Below are positions 12,019 to 22,562 of a stretch of DNA of 64,000 nucleotides, in pieces. The stretch comes from Neopestalotiopsis rosae (Eukaryota > Ascomycota > Sordariomycetes > Amphisphaeriales > Sporocadaceae): assembly GCA_023078685.1 (NCBI GenBank), contig JALGAS010000007.1:2542001-2606000 (forward strand). The letters run 5' to 3'. Under the pieces are notes generated by a model. The model did not search any database, had not been told where the DNA came from, and saw only the letters and a list, made by a program, of their open reading frames with translations. Numbering within the stretch: position 1 is the stretch's first letter; each line of letters starts with the position of its first letter. The position numbers and the translations under genes are program-made.

Positions 12019-12036
12019 TCCGCTGACTCAGCGGCG
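12019..12036. promoter_or_regulatory. Palindromic site, copy 2: CCG...CGG around an AP-1/Gcn4-like core
   Basis: An exact 18-bp repeat of the site at 11780-11797, located about 200 bp upstream of the regulator's ATG at 12233. Its presence between two divergent genes suggests joint control or autoregulation by the adjacent Zn2Cys6 protein. A bZIP factor is the alternative. Confidence 0.6.
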
Positions 12037-12232
12037 GTTTGCCTTGCTGTCAGTGCAGTGATCGCCAATCTAATGGTCATGGTTCGGAGAACGGTGCCTG
12101 AGCGACGCCGCATATTGATGGCTAAATCCGAACGGCGACAGATTCTTCCTGATAGAAGAATGATGGTATGGTAAGCGAAGTTTGCTTCCACGGCCAATCA
12201 CGTTGATGTCAGCAGTCTTCAAAAACAACAAG

Positions 12233-14450
12233 ATGAGCTCAGCATCCAAGGCAAGAAAGAGGGCTTGCGACTCCTGTTACCGACGCAAGGTCAGTCGTCT
12301 TCCTCGGGATTTGGAAAAACCTCCAATTTCCATGAACGATAAGACTGAAATTATGAAAAATTTCATAGATACAATGTGATGCCGAGTCACCCAAGTGTAA
12401 CTGGTGTTCTCACCACAGCTTGGACTGTACGTTCAACAGGCCGACGCGGGTCAAGAAGACTATCAAATCCAAAAAGTGAGTAAAACAATCGGCCCCTAAT
12501 TTCCAGGCGAGATGATCTTCAGAGGTATCTGACGCCACATCTTATCAATCAATCAGGGAGCCCAGGCCTGAAGGCTTGTCTCAGCGCATCGAAAGATTGG
12601 AGCAGTTCCTGGCAAACAAGATCACCCAGCAGCAGGACAGCCGCTCCGAGCCCGAGGCCGCAGCCGCAGCCGAGTCGCAGCAGTCAGCCTCTTGCGGGTC
12701 GTCGTCAAATAGCCAAATCGACTCCCCGGGCCGCTTAGGTGATCAAGCCTCCGCCTATGACCCCGACGCCGCTATTGGATCCTTCGGCAAGCTCCATTTC
12801 GCTGGTTACCACCTTGGCGAGATCTGCTTGGGCAACGGCGTACCTCTCTTTTCTTCTGGTGGAAGAAGATGGATTGAATCCCAGACAGGACAGTCGCTTG
12901 GCTTCGCCCAGCTTGATATGCCTCTTTGGCACAATCATGACCGCGACCATGACGCCTTTGTCTCTCCAGCAGATACAGAATTACCCGACCTAAAGGTGAC
13001 CGAGGAGTATTACAAAGTCTTTTGTGACGGTCATATTCGGTTTGTTTTTCCTATTGTTGATCCAGAGCTGTTCAAGCAGACTATTGCTGCCGCTTATGAG
13101 CCCCCTGGGCGTGGGCCGAGGTACCAACAGGCTCGAGCCAAGGCTTGCGTCCTTTCTTTTCTCAGTATCATCAGCTTCATGGAACCGTCGGCCAAAGTGC
13201 CGCCCTTGGACTACAATGCATGCGCCGTAAAGGCACAGTATCTGCTTCCTCAAGCAATGGTGGACACAAGCCTTATTGGACTTCAGATTGCATTCATGCA
13301 GGTAAGTGTCTTCTAAGGGCGTCTTATGGCACAGATTATTGAAACGGTATTATCGCTAGGGCATGTTCAACATGTTTTCTGGACTTTTCGAAAAGGCAGT
13401 CATGTTTCATGCATTGGCTTGCCGTATAGTCTTGGTATTGGGCGGCCACACTGAGGTGATCGATCCCTCGTCTCCTCGACCGGACAACGAGACCGAGCAA
13501 TCCTGGCGCATCAAGTGCCACATTCGCAAATACTTCTGGATGTGCTATTCGTTCGATAAAGACGCTTCGATCCGCTCAGGTCATCCTCCTGCCATCTCGG
13601 ACGAACATTGTAATCTCACCTTGCCTAGCCAGTACTGGGATCCAAACCAGACGTTGCGACTTGACTCGGTCGGGAATCCATTTCTCCCAGGAGACTTGAG
13701 GCTTTCACTCATCAAGTCAAAAGCTGGACGGCTTTTGTATTCTGCGCAAGCCATGCAAAAGTCGGATGCCGAGTTACTGCGAGACATTCGCGAGCTCGAT
13801 GACGAACTTGAGGAATGGCGAATGGCCATCTCTCCATCATATCGCCCAAGCCTGTCGTACCGCGATGGTGATGGCGGCATAGACCACAACTTGAACGTGT
13901 CTGAGAAGATGCACCACATCATTACAAATTTCGAATACCACTACTTGGTGGCTACCATACACCAAGCCACAAGTCGTTGTAGCTCGTGGGCCAACGGCGA
14001 AAGCGGTGAGCAGGAAGGTGTAAGCTCCAGCCTGGCCTTGTCTGTTGAAGCAAGTCGGTCGACTCTTCTATATCTACGTACAGCTGTGGAGGCGTTGGCA
14101 GGAGAGTCATTCTGGTTAGTACTACATACTATTGTGTTACCCGATACTGATATTTCTTTGATAGGATGGTCATCTTTTACCCGATGACGGCAATCCTGAC
14201 AATATTCTGCAGCATATTACTCAACCCTTTATCCCCGAGGGCTGGAGAAGACCTCGAACTCTTGCGCAGTGCACCACATTTCATCAAGAACATTCGCATT
14301 CCCCGGCTGACCGTCAACGAGATTACTCACATGAAAATGATTGAAGACTTCGTGGCCGAACTGATTAGGCTGGGGTCGCACGCCATCCTAAAGGCTCAGG
14401 ATGCACGACAGCCATTCCCACAACAATTACTGTCGCACGAGTCGCCATAA
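12233..14450 (+). CDS. Zn2Cys6 fungal-specific transcription factor (five exons)
   Basis: Exons 12233-12289, 12369-12475, 12557-13301, 13360-14114 and 14165-14450 give 649 aa. The N-terminal binuclear cluster ACDSCYRRK | IQCDAESPKCNWCSHHSLDC is split by intron 1 and supplies all six cysteines. A basic linker (RPTRVKKTIKSKK) and a short coiled coil (SQRIERLEQFLANK) follow. The middle region matches the fungal_trans domain (DGHIRFVFPIVDPELF, IRKYFWMCYSFDKDASIRSGHPPAI). A Gln/Ala/Ser-rich segment lies between. The family acts as nuclear activators binding CGG triplets. The gene is divergent from the PDR transporter with palindromic CCG/CGG sites between them, so control of that pump is the simplest inference. 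Confidence 0.92.
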
Positions 14451-15595
14451 ATACTGTCAAATGCAATCAATACTAGCTAGGACATGAAACGATCGACGAG
14501 AATCCCACTCAATTCTTTTCCATCCGACCACGCCGTGTTACCGACATTCACACCCCCTTACTCCGGGGAATGCGATTGTCTACCAATCAAAATCAATCAG
14601 ATTCGCTTGCACCACATTGGATGCAGCTTCAGTATTCTATCATTGGATGCCGAAGACCCAAGGATGGCGATTTGTACATTCCTCGGTATGACGCAATGTC
14701 TATCCCCGAAGCAAGGCGAAGTACGATCCCGGAGACAGCCTTGCGACGTCGTTAATGCAGGCAGCAAGGGATATGGCGCCGGATGATAGTAGTTTGAGTT
14801 GTGCTTTTGCATCCATGTCCATGCGCAGTTCTTGTTGGTCTCGCCGTCGCCATAACTTGGACGAATAAATCGAACAGCTGTCTTACAGTGAGTCCTCGAA
14901 AAGGCTACTCCGCAATTCACCTTACAGAGTAGTCGATTATAGTTCGAATCATTATGGATCATTACGGTTCATCTGCAAGATTCCAGGAACGACACGCGAT
15001 TGTCTCAAAGGATGGAGGGAAGGCTGCGATTGACCGCTATAAATACCCGAGTGTTGGCAGCTTGGCGTCAGCCCGCCCATGTTTGGAGTCGTGTCGCCAC
15101 ATGCCTGTAATTTGTACAACACACGGCGGCCTTGGGCGGAGGCCGTACAAGCACGGTTACTTGTAGCCACTGTAGGATCTCGGACTGCGACGTCTCCAAG
15201 CCATTCAAATTCACCGGGCTGCCACAGGATCAGCGTCGAGAACTCCCAAACGAATCAGCCGTCACCGCCTCTTGAACCCCCATTACATTGAAGACATAAC
15301 ACACCAAAACGACGTCGATCCCCGTCATCCCTGGGGCTTACTCAGATTTTTGTTCGCATTGTGATGCCACGCAGGACCCCCCTCAGCTCACTCAGCCGTA
15401 TTCCTTCTGGACAAAAGAGCTTGCCTTCTGTGAAATCTGGGGTAACCAGGGTTTGTTCTTCCCCAGCCCACTACTTCAATCGCTGGGTTCTCCACTCCTC
15501 CCTCCGATTTAGACTTTTGATGTTTCTTCCATTCCCGCGGCGCTACCGACGATGTTTGAGCGCCCAAAAGTGATCCATTGCTGGACGAATAAAGC
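14451..15595. other. Intergenic region
   Basis: 1.1 kb between the regulator and the next plus-strand gene. A good TATA box (TATAAATA, 15038-15045) occurs about 550 bp upstream of the next ATG with no convincing frame directly behind it. CT-rich tracts at 15360-15530 are typical of a fungal promoter. Several short frames lack motifs and are not called. Confidence 0.5.
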
Positions 15596-16843
15596 ATGGC
15601 GCCCGCCAACCAAACGCAACGCGACGGCCTCTCCATAGATGGCCAGATTCTCGAAGCATGGGGTGAAGGATGGAATGTCGGCGCTATAATCATTTTGCTT
15701 CTCATTGTGTTTTCTAATTACAAGAGGAGAAACAGCCTTCACAAGCTCATTCTACTCGAGGTAGGCCCAACTATACTCTCTGTTTCTTTGGAGCTCTTCA
15801 TTCATGGCTTCCCTTTCAGTTGGTCCTCGCTATGGCTCATGGGACATTTATTTTTGCACCTGTAAGTGTCTCTTCCGTTTCGCACAAACGCAAGGTCATG
15901 GTTTTGCTGATGCACAGAATAGGACCCAGTATACGGATGGTATCTGAGCAGTACTGCAGTACTACTTTTCATTTCCTACCAGCTGCACAATGTCATCTCA
16001 TGGCTCAAGATCCGCCCATTTCTGCCGATTTGGGGAAGTCGACTCTTCATTTTGACGCTGGTGGCAGTACAGCCATTTTGGGTCGCCGAAGCCTGGTCCA
16101 ACTTTGAATTTTTCAATAACTTGGGATCTGATGTCAACATCAAAATGCGGCCATTTGAGTTCCTGGTAAGGGACCCGTGGTGGATCTTCACGACCTGGAA
16201 GCTCATACAGACTATTGGCAACACATATGGGTTCACGCTGCGCGAACTCATCAAGATCAATGCGCGCTTTGCAACCATGCTGGGGTGCATGTTTGTCTCT
16301 ATTGCCTTTATCCTGGCCGACGTTATTGTGACCTTTAGGCACCTCATGGTCTCGGGCATCAACCCGTACTGGCGCTTAGCGTTGGTCTTCAAGTGTGCCG
16401 CCGACACCCTCTTTCTAGACGACTTCAAGACGGTTCTGGACCAGATTTCACAGCAGTCGCTCAGCCGAGTCGCGCACGGTGATCGCAGCGGCAGCGACGG
16501 TCGCACAAACAATCACACAGCGGTTCACCCACTAGACAGCGTCACAGCCACTGTCGAGGTGCCCGGCAGACATGCGCCGAGAAAGTGGCGGTGGACGCGG
16601 CGGGCCTCCTCGTCGGCGTCGAACCGGCGTCCGCCAGATGTCATCACGGTGGAGAGAGAAATGACCATGTTCACCGAGCCAAAGGCTTCTCGTTCGTTTT
16701 CGAGCGATGTGCCGCTCGTCACCAAGCCGCCCAAGATGCATGCACACGACAAGAGCACACAAGAGATGGGAATTAGGACGCAAACCCCGCGATTGCTGAG
16801 TGTACCGGCAGTAACGCAATCCCGAGAAGCAAAAGAAGATTAG
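15596..16843 (+). CDS. Fungal integral membrane protein, function unknown (three exons)
   Basis: Exons 15596-15760, 15820-15861 and 15923-16843 give 375 aa. About seven hydrophobic segments can be seen: WNVGAIIILLLIVFSN, LVLAMAHGTFIFA, VYGWYLSSTAVLLFISYQL, LFILTLVAVQPFWVAEAW, a weaker one around DPWWIFTTWKLIQTIG, MLGCMFVSIAFILADVIV and a final one near WRLALVFKCAADTLF. A hydrophilic Ser/Arg-rich cytoplasmic tail of about 130 residues follows. The topology resembles fungal rhodopsin-like or PTH11-like hypothetical membrane proteins, but there is no CFEM domain or diagnostic motif. The 42-nt middle exon is supported because phase is kept at both joins and a stop is avoided. Confidence 0.8.
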
Positions 16844-17077
16844 ATGGACCCTGGTCAATAAGGTGGTCCGAATTGAGAGTTGATGTTGTGGAAACCGAAT
16901 CGAGGCATATACCTGGCGCCACGGCACGTCACATTTTGTGGCGAGTGATGTACATAAGGTCTTTGCGAATGATGCCAAGGCGGGTTTCAAATCTGATAGC
17001 GGGTCAACTAGAAGATGTTGTATAACCTTCGTCATAGAGATTTCATTTGCAATCTAGCTTCAGCCACAGATCCTGAA

Positions 17078-18724
17078 CTAATCACTAGCAAACACTTCGC
17101 TAAGCTTGACCAAATGGCCCCATTTCTTATCTTGCTGTATCTCAATGACATCCTCCGAGGTGACAACCTTGAACTCGTCAATGGCCCTCGTGCCAAAGTC
17201 GTACTTGCGATCGTCATGGGCAAAAGCGATGAGGATATCCAGCCACTCCTCCATCAGGCGCATCTCGGCGGGCGTGGGGCCGTGCTGGATGGAAAAGTTC
17301 CACCACGGCTTGTCCATGGCGTGCGACACGCCAAACGCGCGCGGCGCCACCTTGTCGGTGATGAACGACAGCCGCTTGGCCACTTGGTACCGCCAGATGT
17401 CCGCCAGGGCTACGCCGTGCGCGTGCAGGTGGTGCGCGAGGCCGCGGGACGGCGCCAGGACCTGGCCGTCGGCAATGATGCGGCCAAAGACGGCGCGCCA
17501 CGCCGCGAGGTTGTCCTCGTTTTCTGGAGGCAGCGTGTCGTGGTACTGCTCGATGATGCGGTCCGTCGTCGCCGGGGCGTAGTAGTTGCCAATCTGCAGG
17601 CGCAGGGCGTCGAGGGTGGGGGCCTCGGGCGCGTTGTACGTGGCGTAGAGCGTCTCCTCGTTGAGGACCTCGCCGATGAGGATGCGCATGCCGCGCCGCC
17701 TGAAGTCGGCGGCAAAGGCGCCGTCGCGGAGGTACTCGACCATGCCGGCGTGGATGAACAGGTCGTCGGTGACCGGTCGAAAGGTATGGTTCTTGAGGTG
17801 CGGGATGGCGGATACCAGGTCCCGCCAGCTCAGCGCTCGCAATTGGGCGAGTTTCTCGTCTTCTGATGCCGTCTCTGGTATCTTGAAATAGGTGCATATT
17901 TCGTCGAATTGCGGTTGTGACTCGGCGAGGGTCTTTGGCTGTGCCGGTATCGCGTTGGATATCATGTAGAACCGATGAAACAGCTGCTCCTCGTCCACGT
18001 GTGATTCGGCTCCACGGAAATCGTGAAGGACTTGCGCCTCGACACCATACGAGCCGGCACTGCGACCGCCGAGAGTAATGTTGTTGGGGTCGCCGCCAAA
18101 CAATGCAATGTTCTCCTTGACCCATTGCATCGCCAGGCGCTGGTCCCACAGACCAAAATTGCCAGCCGATGTATCTTTGCTCTCGGCACGGAGCTCTTCA
18201 GACGCAAGGAATCCAAAGATGTTGAGACGGTAGCCAATAGCAACTACAATAGCATTCAGGCCGCCCGTGGAAATCATCTCCGTCGGGTCCATGGTCGCGT
18301 CCTGCGAAGGGTCGCCGAGCTGGAACCAGCCGCCATGCAGCCAGAGCAGCACGGGCAGTCTCTGGTCAGCCACCTTTTGCCCGTCCTTGGGCACTGGCGT
18401 CCAGATGTTCATGACTAGGCAGTCCTCGGAAAAGGCCGTGTCGCCGCCCTGTTCGGGGTTGGCGCTGAAGGAGCCTTGCGGGCAGACTGGCCTGAACTTG
18501 GTCGCGTCAAACGGCTTGTCCTCTCCATCATCGCCTGATGAAAACCGGTACGACGCCGGTAGTGGTCTCGGTTTCCGCCATCTGTGCTCGCCGGTGGGCG
18601 GCAGGGCATAGGGAATGCCGGCGTAGCGACGGGACTTATTATCGTATTGCAGGCCTTTAATGGTACCCTTGTCCCCCAGGTCGAGCTGGCACTCCTCGAC
18701 GTGATATGAAATTGTTACTCCCAT
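17078..18724 (-). CDS. Type-B carboxylesterase/lipase family protein
   Basis: Intronless, 548 aa, alpha/beta-hydrolase fold. The oxyanion-hole motif is LLWLHGGWFQLG, the nucleophile elbow is GGRSAGSYG, and EDCLVMNIWTP is the usual type-B block. The likely acidic residue lies in IGEVLNEETLY and the catalytic His in AFGVSHAMDKPWWNF. There is no signal peptide (MGVTISYHVEECQLDLG), so the enzyme is probably cytosolic, unlike many secreted family members. It would hydrolyse carboxylic esters; the substrate is unknown. The C-terminus faces the unknown membrane protein (convergent). Upstream, on the same strand, lies the Dal5-type carrier. Confidence 0.9.
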   Translation of the reverse strand: MGVTISYHVEECQLDLGDKGTIKGLQYDNKSRRYAGIPYALPPTGEHRWRKPRPLPASYRFSSGDDGEDKPFDATKFRPVCPQGSFSANPEQGGDTAFSEDCLVMNIWTPVPKDGQKVADQRLPVLLWLHGGWFQLGDPSQDATMDPTEMISTGGLNAIVVAIGYRLNIFGFLASEELRAESKDTSAGNFGLWDQRLAMQWVKENIALFGGDPNNITLGGRSAGSYGVEAQVLHDFRGAESHVDEEQLFHRFYMISNAIPAQPKTLAESQPQFDEICTYFKIPETASEDEKLAQLRALSWRDLVSAIPHLKNHTFRPVTDDLFIHAGMVEYLRDGAFAADFRRRGMRILIGEVLNEETLYATYNAPEAPTLDALRLQIGNYYAPATTDRIIEQYHDTLPPENEDNLAAWRAVFGRIIADGQVLAPSRGLAHHLHAHGVALADIWRYQVAKRLSFITDKVAPRAFGVSHAMDKPWWNFSIQHGPTPAEMRLMEEWLDILIAFAHDDRKYDFGTRAIDEFKVVTSEDVIEIQQDKKWGHLVKLSEVFASD

Positions 18725-19730
18725 GATCGTATGAAATTATAGTAGAGAGTTCCAACCGGTATACAAATGGGTTTGCGGCAGTCCAGCAGCGTGAGGATTG
18801 TGTCAATCGTTGGTCGGATCCCTTCCGAAAGAAATGCAAATAACACTATAACATGCCAAGATTTCGCAATGCTCCAGGTCCACTTGCTGCCGGCCGTTCA
18901 TCAACAACCGACAACGGAACAAGATAGTAGAGCAGCGGCACGAATAAACACTTGATTGTAAGGCACGGATCTCGGAAGCTGATGACAATGATCATTATCT
19001 AAGAGAAAGGAAGCTGGATTGCGACTGGCGGTTGGACGATTATGGTCGTGATTCTTCTTTCGCCATGCCCCGACCGAAGCCGATAGCACGAGCCCATAGG
19101 CTGTTATGGATGGTTATAGTTGGGGTTGGTGGCCCCAGTGGAAGTGGCGGAAGCTTGTTTAGTGGCTACATCCTCTGGGCGACGCTCACTGACTGGCTGA
19201 ATTAATCGACGGATGGATCCCCAATTCTGCATTCTTTTTAGTGTCGCTGTGAGAAATAAGTGGATATGACCCCTAGACTTTCGAGCAAAGAGGTCCGTAT
19301 CGGCAGACTTGGAGGGGAGTTGAGACTTGGTCTTGGAAACTGTTCGTTTGATGAAGATCGGGCATGGATCTCTCGCTTCATTGAATACTGAGGAACGAGC
19401 TTCAGAGTTCCATTGTAATTGAAATCCGCATCGTTCATTTACTTATCAGTCTTCATGCTATGAAAAAGAAATAAAATCAATATGTTTGAGTATGCCACAA
19501 ATCGACATCCGAACCTCGATCATAACAGCAAAGCAACCGCTCCTTTTCCTCACAACTGAGTTACAATAACTTTTTTGGTTGCTGGAAACTCCGATGATAG
19601 AGTAGCTACTTATTACTAGATCAAACCATGGTAACGAATATAATATGCCCCGATGTTGTTATGGTCTATTCAATGTAGTAAAGCTAGACACTAGCTACAA
19701 TACGTATACAAGATGGGCTACCAGGGCCAG
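18725..19730. other. Intergenic region (carboxylesterase promoter and carrier 3' flank)
   Basis: 1 kb upstream of the esterase ATG. I see no gene, no strong repeat and no clear symmetric site. Confidence 0.5.
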
Positions 19731-21867
19731 CTACATATTGTATCTGAAATGAATGTTCTCGACATCCGTCATGTCGGATTCAGCGTTCAAACGACCTTGA
19801 TGCTTTGCGTCCTCAGCCGACATGCCGAGGTCGCGCACCATTGCATCGCGCTTTCGGTTTTGGCGAATGTCTGCCAGATTATTAGTAATTAATGGCTTTC
19901 GGCTTCATCCGAGGCATGAACCTACAGTATAGTCTCCAAATGCTCAGAATAATGAACTGCAATCCATACATGACAGAACACACGACAATGGCAGGGATGT
20001 ACTGCAATGCGAGGTCAGCGTTTTCAGTCGTGACGCAGGGATGACTGAGCTGAGTGAGACATGAAGATAACTTACTCTCGGTGCATCCTTCTCCTGGAAA
20101 ACCTGAGCACCAATTGTGTTTCCGGTGCAGTATGCAATCAGAAGAACTGTAGAAATGACCGACTTTTTCGTGCGTCCTGCAATGTTGGATGGGATCAAAG
20201 TCCATGTCACTGGAGGCGTCAGTACTTTTGTCCTCATACATACTCAGACTCGACTCAGGGAATACGTACTCGGTGCAGCTACATTTCCAATGGAAGTGAT
20301 GAAGTATACACCCCATCTCGTCCACAGATGGCCGGTCTTTGGTAACAGAGCCAGCCCAAGCATGCCGGCAAAAGACGGAACCACGGAAAATGCGGCGACA
20401 TACACTAGAACAAGGAGTCAATTCGGGAACTCATTAATGGAGAACGAAGTTGATACTTACTTCGAAGATTGGCCTTTTTCCTCGTCAGAATACCAGCTGC
20501 AGCGAAAACAGCAATCGACAGCAGCTGCTGAGGAATCTTGCCCTTGACAATAGTGTCCAAGCTCGAGAACCCAAAAGAGACGTAGACCAAGTTGCCAAAA
20601 GCCGTGACTCCACCGTTGGGAATGGAGTTAATGACAACGAAGAAGAAGACAAAGTAGAGCTGCGGATCGCGGAACGAATCCCGGACCTGATCCCAGCGCC
20701 ACTGCGTCCGCTCCTGGGCGTCCGAGCCCGTCTGGCTGGCGACGACGCGGGCGTAGGCGATGCGCTTCTCCTCGGCGCTGAGCCAGCGGACCTCTCGCGG
20801 CGTGCCAAAGACGAGGTAGACAATGACCGACAGCACAATGGTGAGGGAGCCGAGGAAGAGCGAGATGCCTTTCCAGGGTGCCAGTCCGGTCGGGTCCTGC
20901 TTGGCTCTCATGCCGATGCCGTAGTTGATGAGACTGGTGATGACGTCCATGCCGGCGTTGGCAGTTCCCCAGACCATGACTCGGGAGCTGTGTTCTTCTG
21001 TTGTATACCAGGATGCTGTGAGGACAAGAAGTGCTGGGCTAGGTAATGTTAGTCGGCTAGCGTTTACGATCGCAGTGTTTCCATGTTCGACTCACTATGT
21101 TGTGCATTCTGAGAGATGAGTGATTAGCAAATCAATGAATATTACACGCGTACCAAGATGATTACTTACCAGCAATACCCTGAAGTGTTCGTACTACCAT
21201 TAACTCTGCAAAATTTCGGCAAAATGCAATGCAGAGAACAAGAACACCTTGGCGAGCGTCAGCGAATAGAGATTAATGATTCGCAGACACTAATTACATA
21301 CCCCAGATAAGCATAGATATCGAGACCATGTATCGAATGTTGACTTTTTGCATGAGATAATTTCCAGGTGCTTCGGCTCTGTCATTGCGAGTTAGATCGC
21401 GGAACCGTACGATAGCCAGACCTCGGCGAAAGGGAAGTAAGGAAGGAACGCGTACAAGAGATAGGCAATGTAGAATACCGAGCTCAGCCCTATTGTCACT
21501 TAGTCCCAAACCCAGGCTGTGTATGACAATGCAGAAATGCAACAAAGATGCATTCAAACTCACATGAGTACTGCTGTCCAACCAAACCCGTGTCCGTTCG
21601 AAGTCCAAATGTAGCCTGGGTACTGACAGATACCTTGTCGGCATACTGCGTGCCAGACACAATCCACATGAGAGGAAGAAGGATCCAATCTGCTCGTCGA
21701 AGTACCTTGGCATATTGAGCTGCTGTGTACTCTCCTTCGGCAGCGTGCACAATGTCAGCGACCACATCGCTTGATTTGCCGTCGCCGCCTTCCTGGATCG
21801 AAGGTGCCATGGCGTGGGCGCCGGGCGCGTCCTTCATGGCAGACTTTTCTATATCGTGCGACGACAT
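19731..21867 (-). CDS. MFS carrier, Dal5/anion:cation symporter family (ten exons)
   Basis: Minus-strand exons are 21867-21564, 21489-21456, 21378-21302, 21247-21170, 21108-21096 (13 nt), 21038-20461, 20404-20270, 20209-20076, 20001-19926 and 19870-19731, giving 522 aa. All phases fit. The layout is typical of the Dal5 allantoate/nicotinate/vitamin permease family: hydrophilic N-terminus, RRADWILLPLMWIVSGTQYADK (TM1), SSVFYIAYLL, the AEAPGNYLMQK block, VVRTLQGIAECTTYPALLVLTASWYT, a central loop (TPREVRWLSAEEKRIAYARVV), six further segments, and a C-terminal tail RQNRKRDAMVRDLGMSAEDA. The substrate is probably a small organic anion or vitamin and is not resolved. It is divergent from an aminotransferase gene with a 695-bp shared promoter, so the two may serve one pathway. 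Confidence 0.9.
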
Positions 21868-22562
21868 GTTGGCGTTTGATTCGGGATAAGAAGCTTGACT
21901 TTTCTCAACAATCTCGGTCACAAATATTATAGCACCCCATCTGAAGGCTTTCAAGTCAGGGAAATGGCTAGGTTATCTATCAATCACATCGAAATGTGCG
22001 ACCCTACTTCAAGGGTGCTCCCATATCTTATCGCCACAACCATCTTCAAGCCCATCGTCCAAACGCGTCTGGTTCATATCCCTGAGGATGATCATGTCGA
22101 TAAGCTGGGGGCTTTTCTGGGGTTTCGGCCGGAGCTCGGCTGAGTACCGAAGCCAATAGTATCTGTCAATCGACATAGGTCAAAATACACTTATACCTGA
22201 CTAGCTCAGACTACTGGCCGTATTTGACCGGATTGGCAATTGGAAAAGCGCGATAAGAATTCAAGAGCACTCATTTCGCCCTTTTGACTTGGAAAAACGT
22301 TTCAGCATCGGTTGTTCAAGAACGCCCGCTTGAAATCGGACGCCTCCGAAGACGCCTCCACCGTGATGTGGCATCCGAGCCGAGTTGGCGGACCGGGGCG
22401 GGGCGGGGAACGAGTGTGACTCTATGCGCCAGCCCTAGGCCAACTTGTTGTCTTGCTCTAGTTGGTCCTTTGAAATCTACAAAACCCTTGGCATAGCGTT
22501 ATAATTCCAGTATAGCTGGGAACTTGCATTTCTGGATCACAACGAATCGGAAGACACTCAAA
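21868..22562. other. Shared divergent promoter, Dal5-type carrier / aminotransferase
   Basis: A 695-bp spacer between divergent ATGs. I see no long frame and no obvious palindrome. Confidence 0.5.

Larger units (their letters stand above)
11113..12232. other. Shared divergent promoter, ABC transporter / Zn2Cys6 regulator
   Basis: 1.1 kb between two divergent starts. It contains two identical 18-bp palindromic sites (listed separately) about 240 bp apart, both in the half nearer the regulator gene. A TATA-like tatattattatatagg run near 11230-11246 lies about 125 bp upstream of the ABC start. Frames within the region show no family motifs. Confidence 0.6.

Noticed and set aside
17214..18149. 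311-codon minus-strand frame inside the carboxylesterase
   Set aside because: Alternate frame of a GC-rich gene, Arg/Pro/His-biased; the other frame contains the hydrolase motifs.
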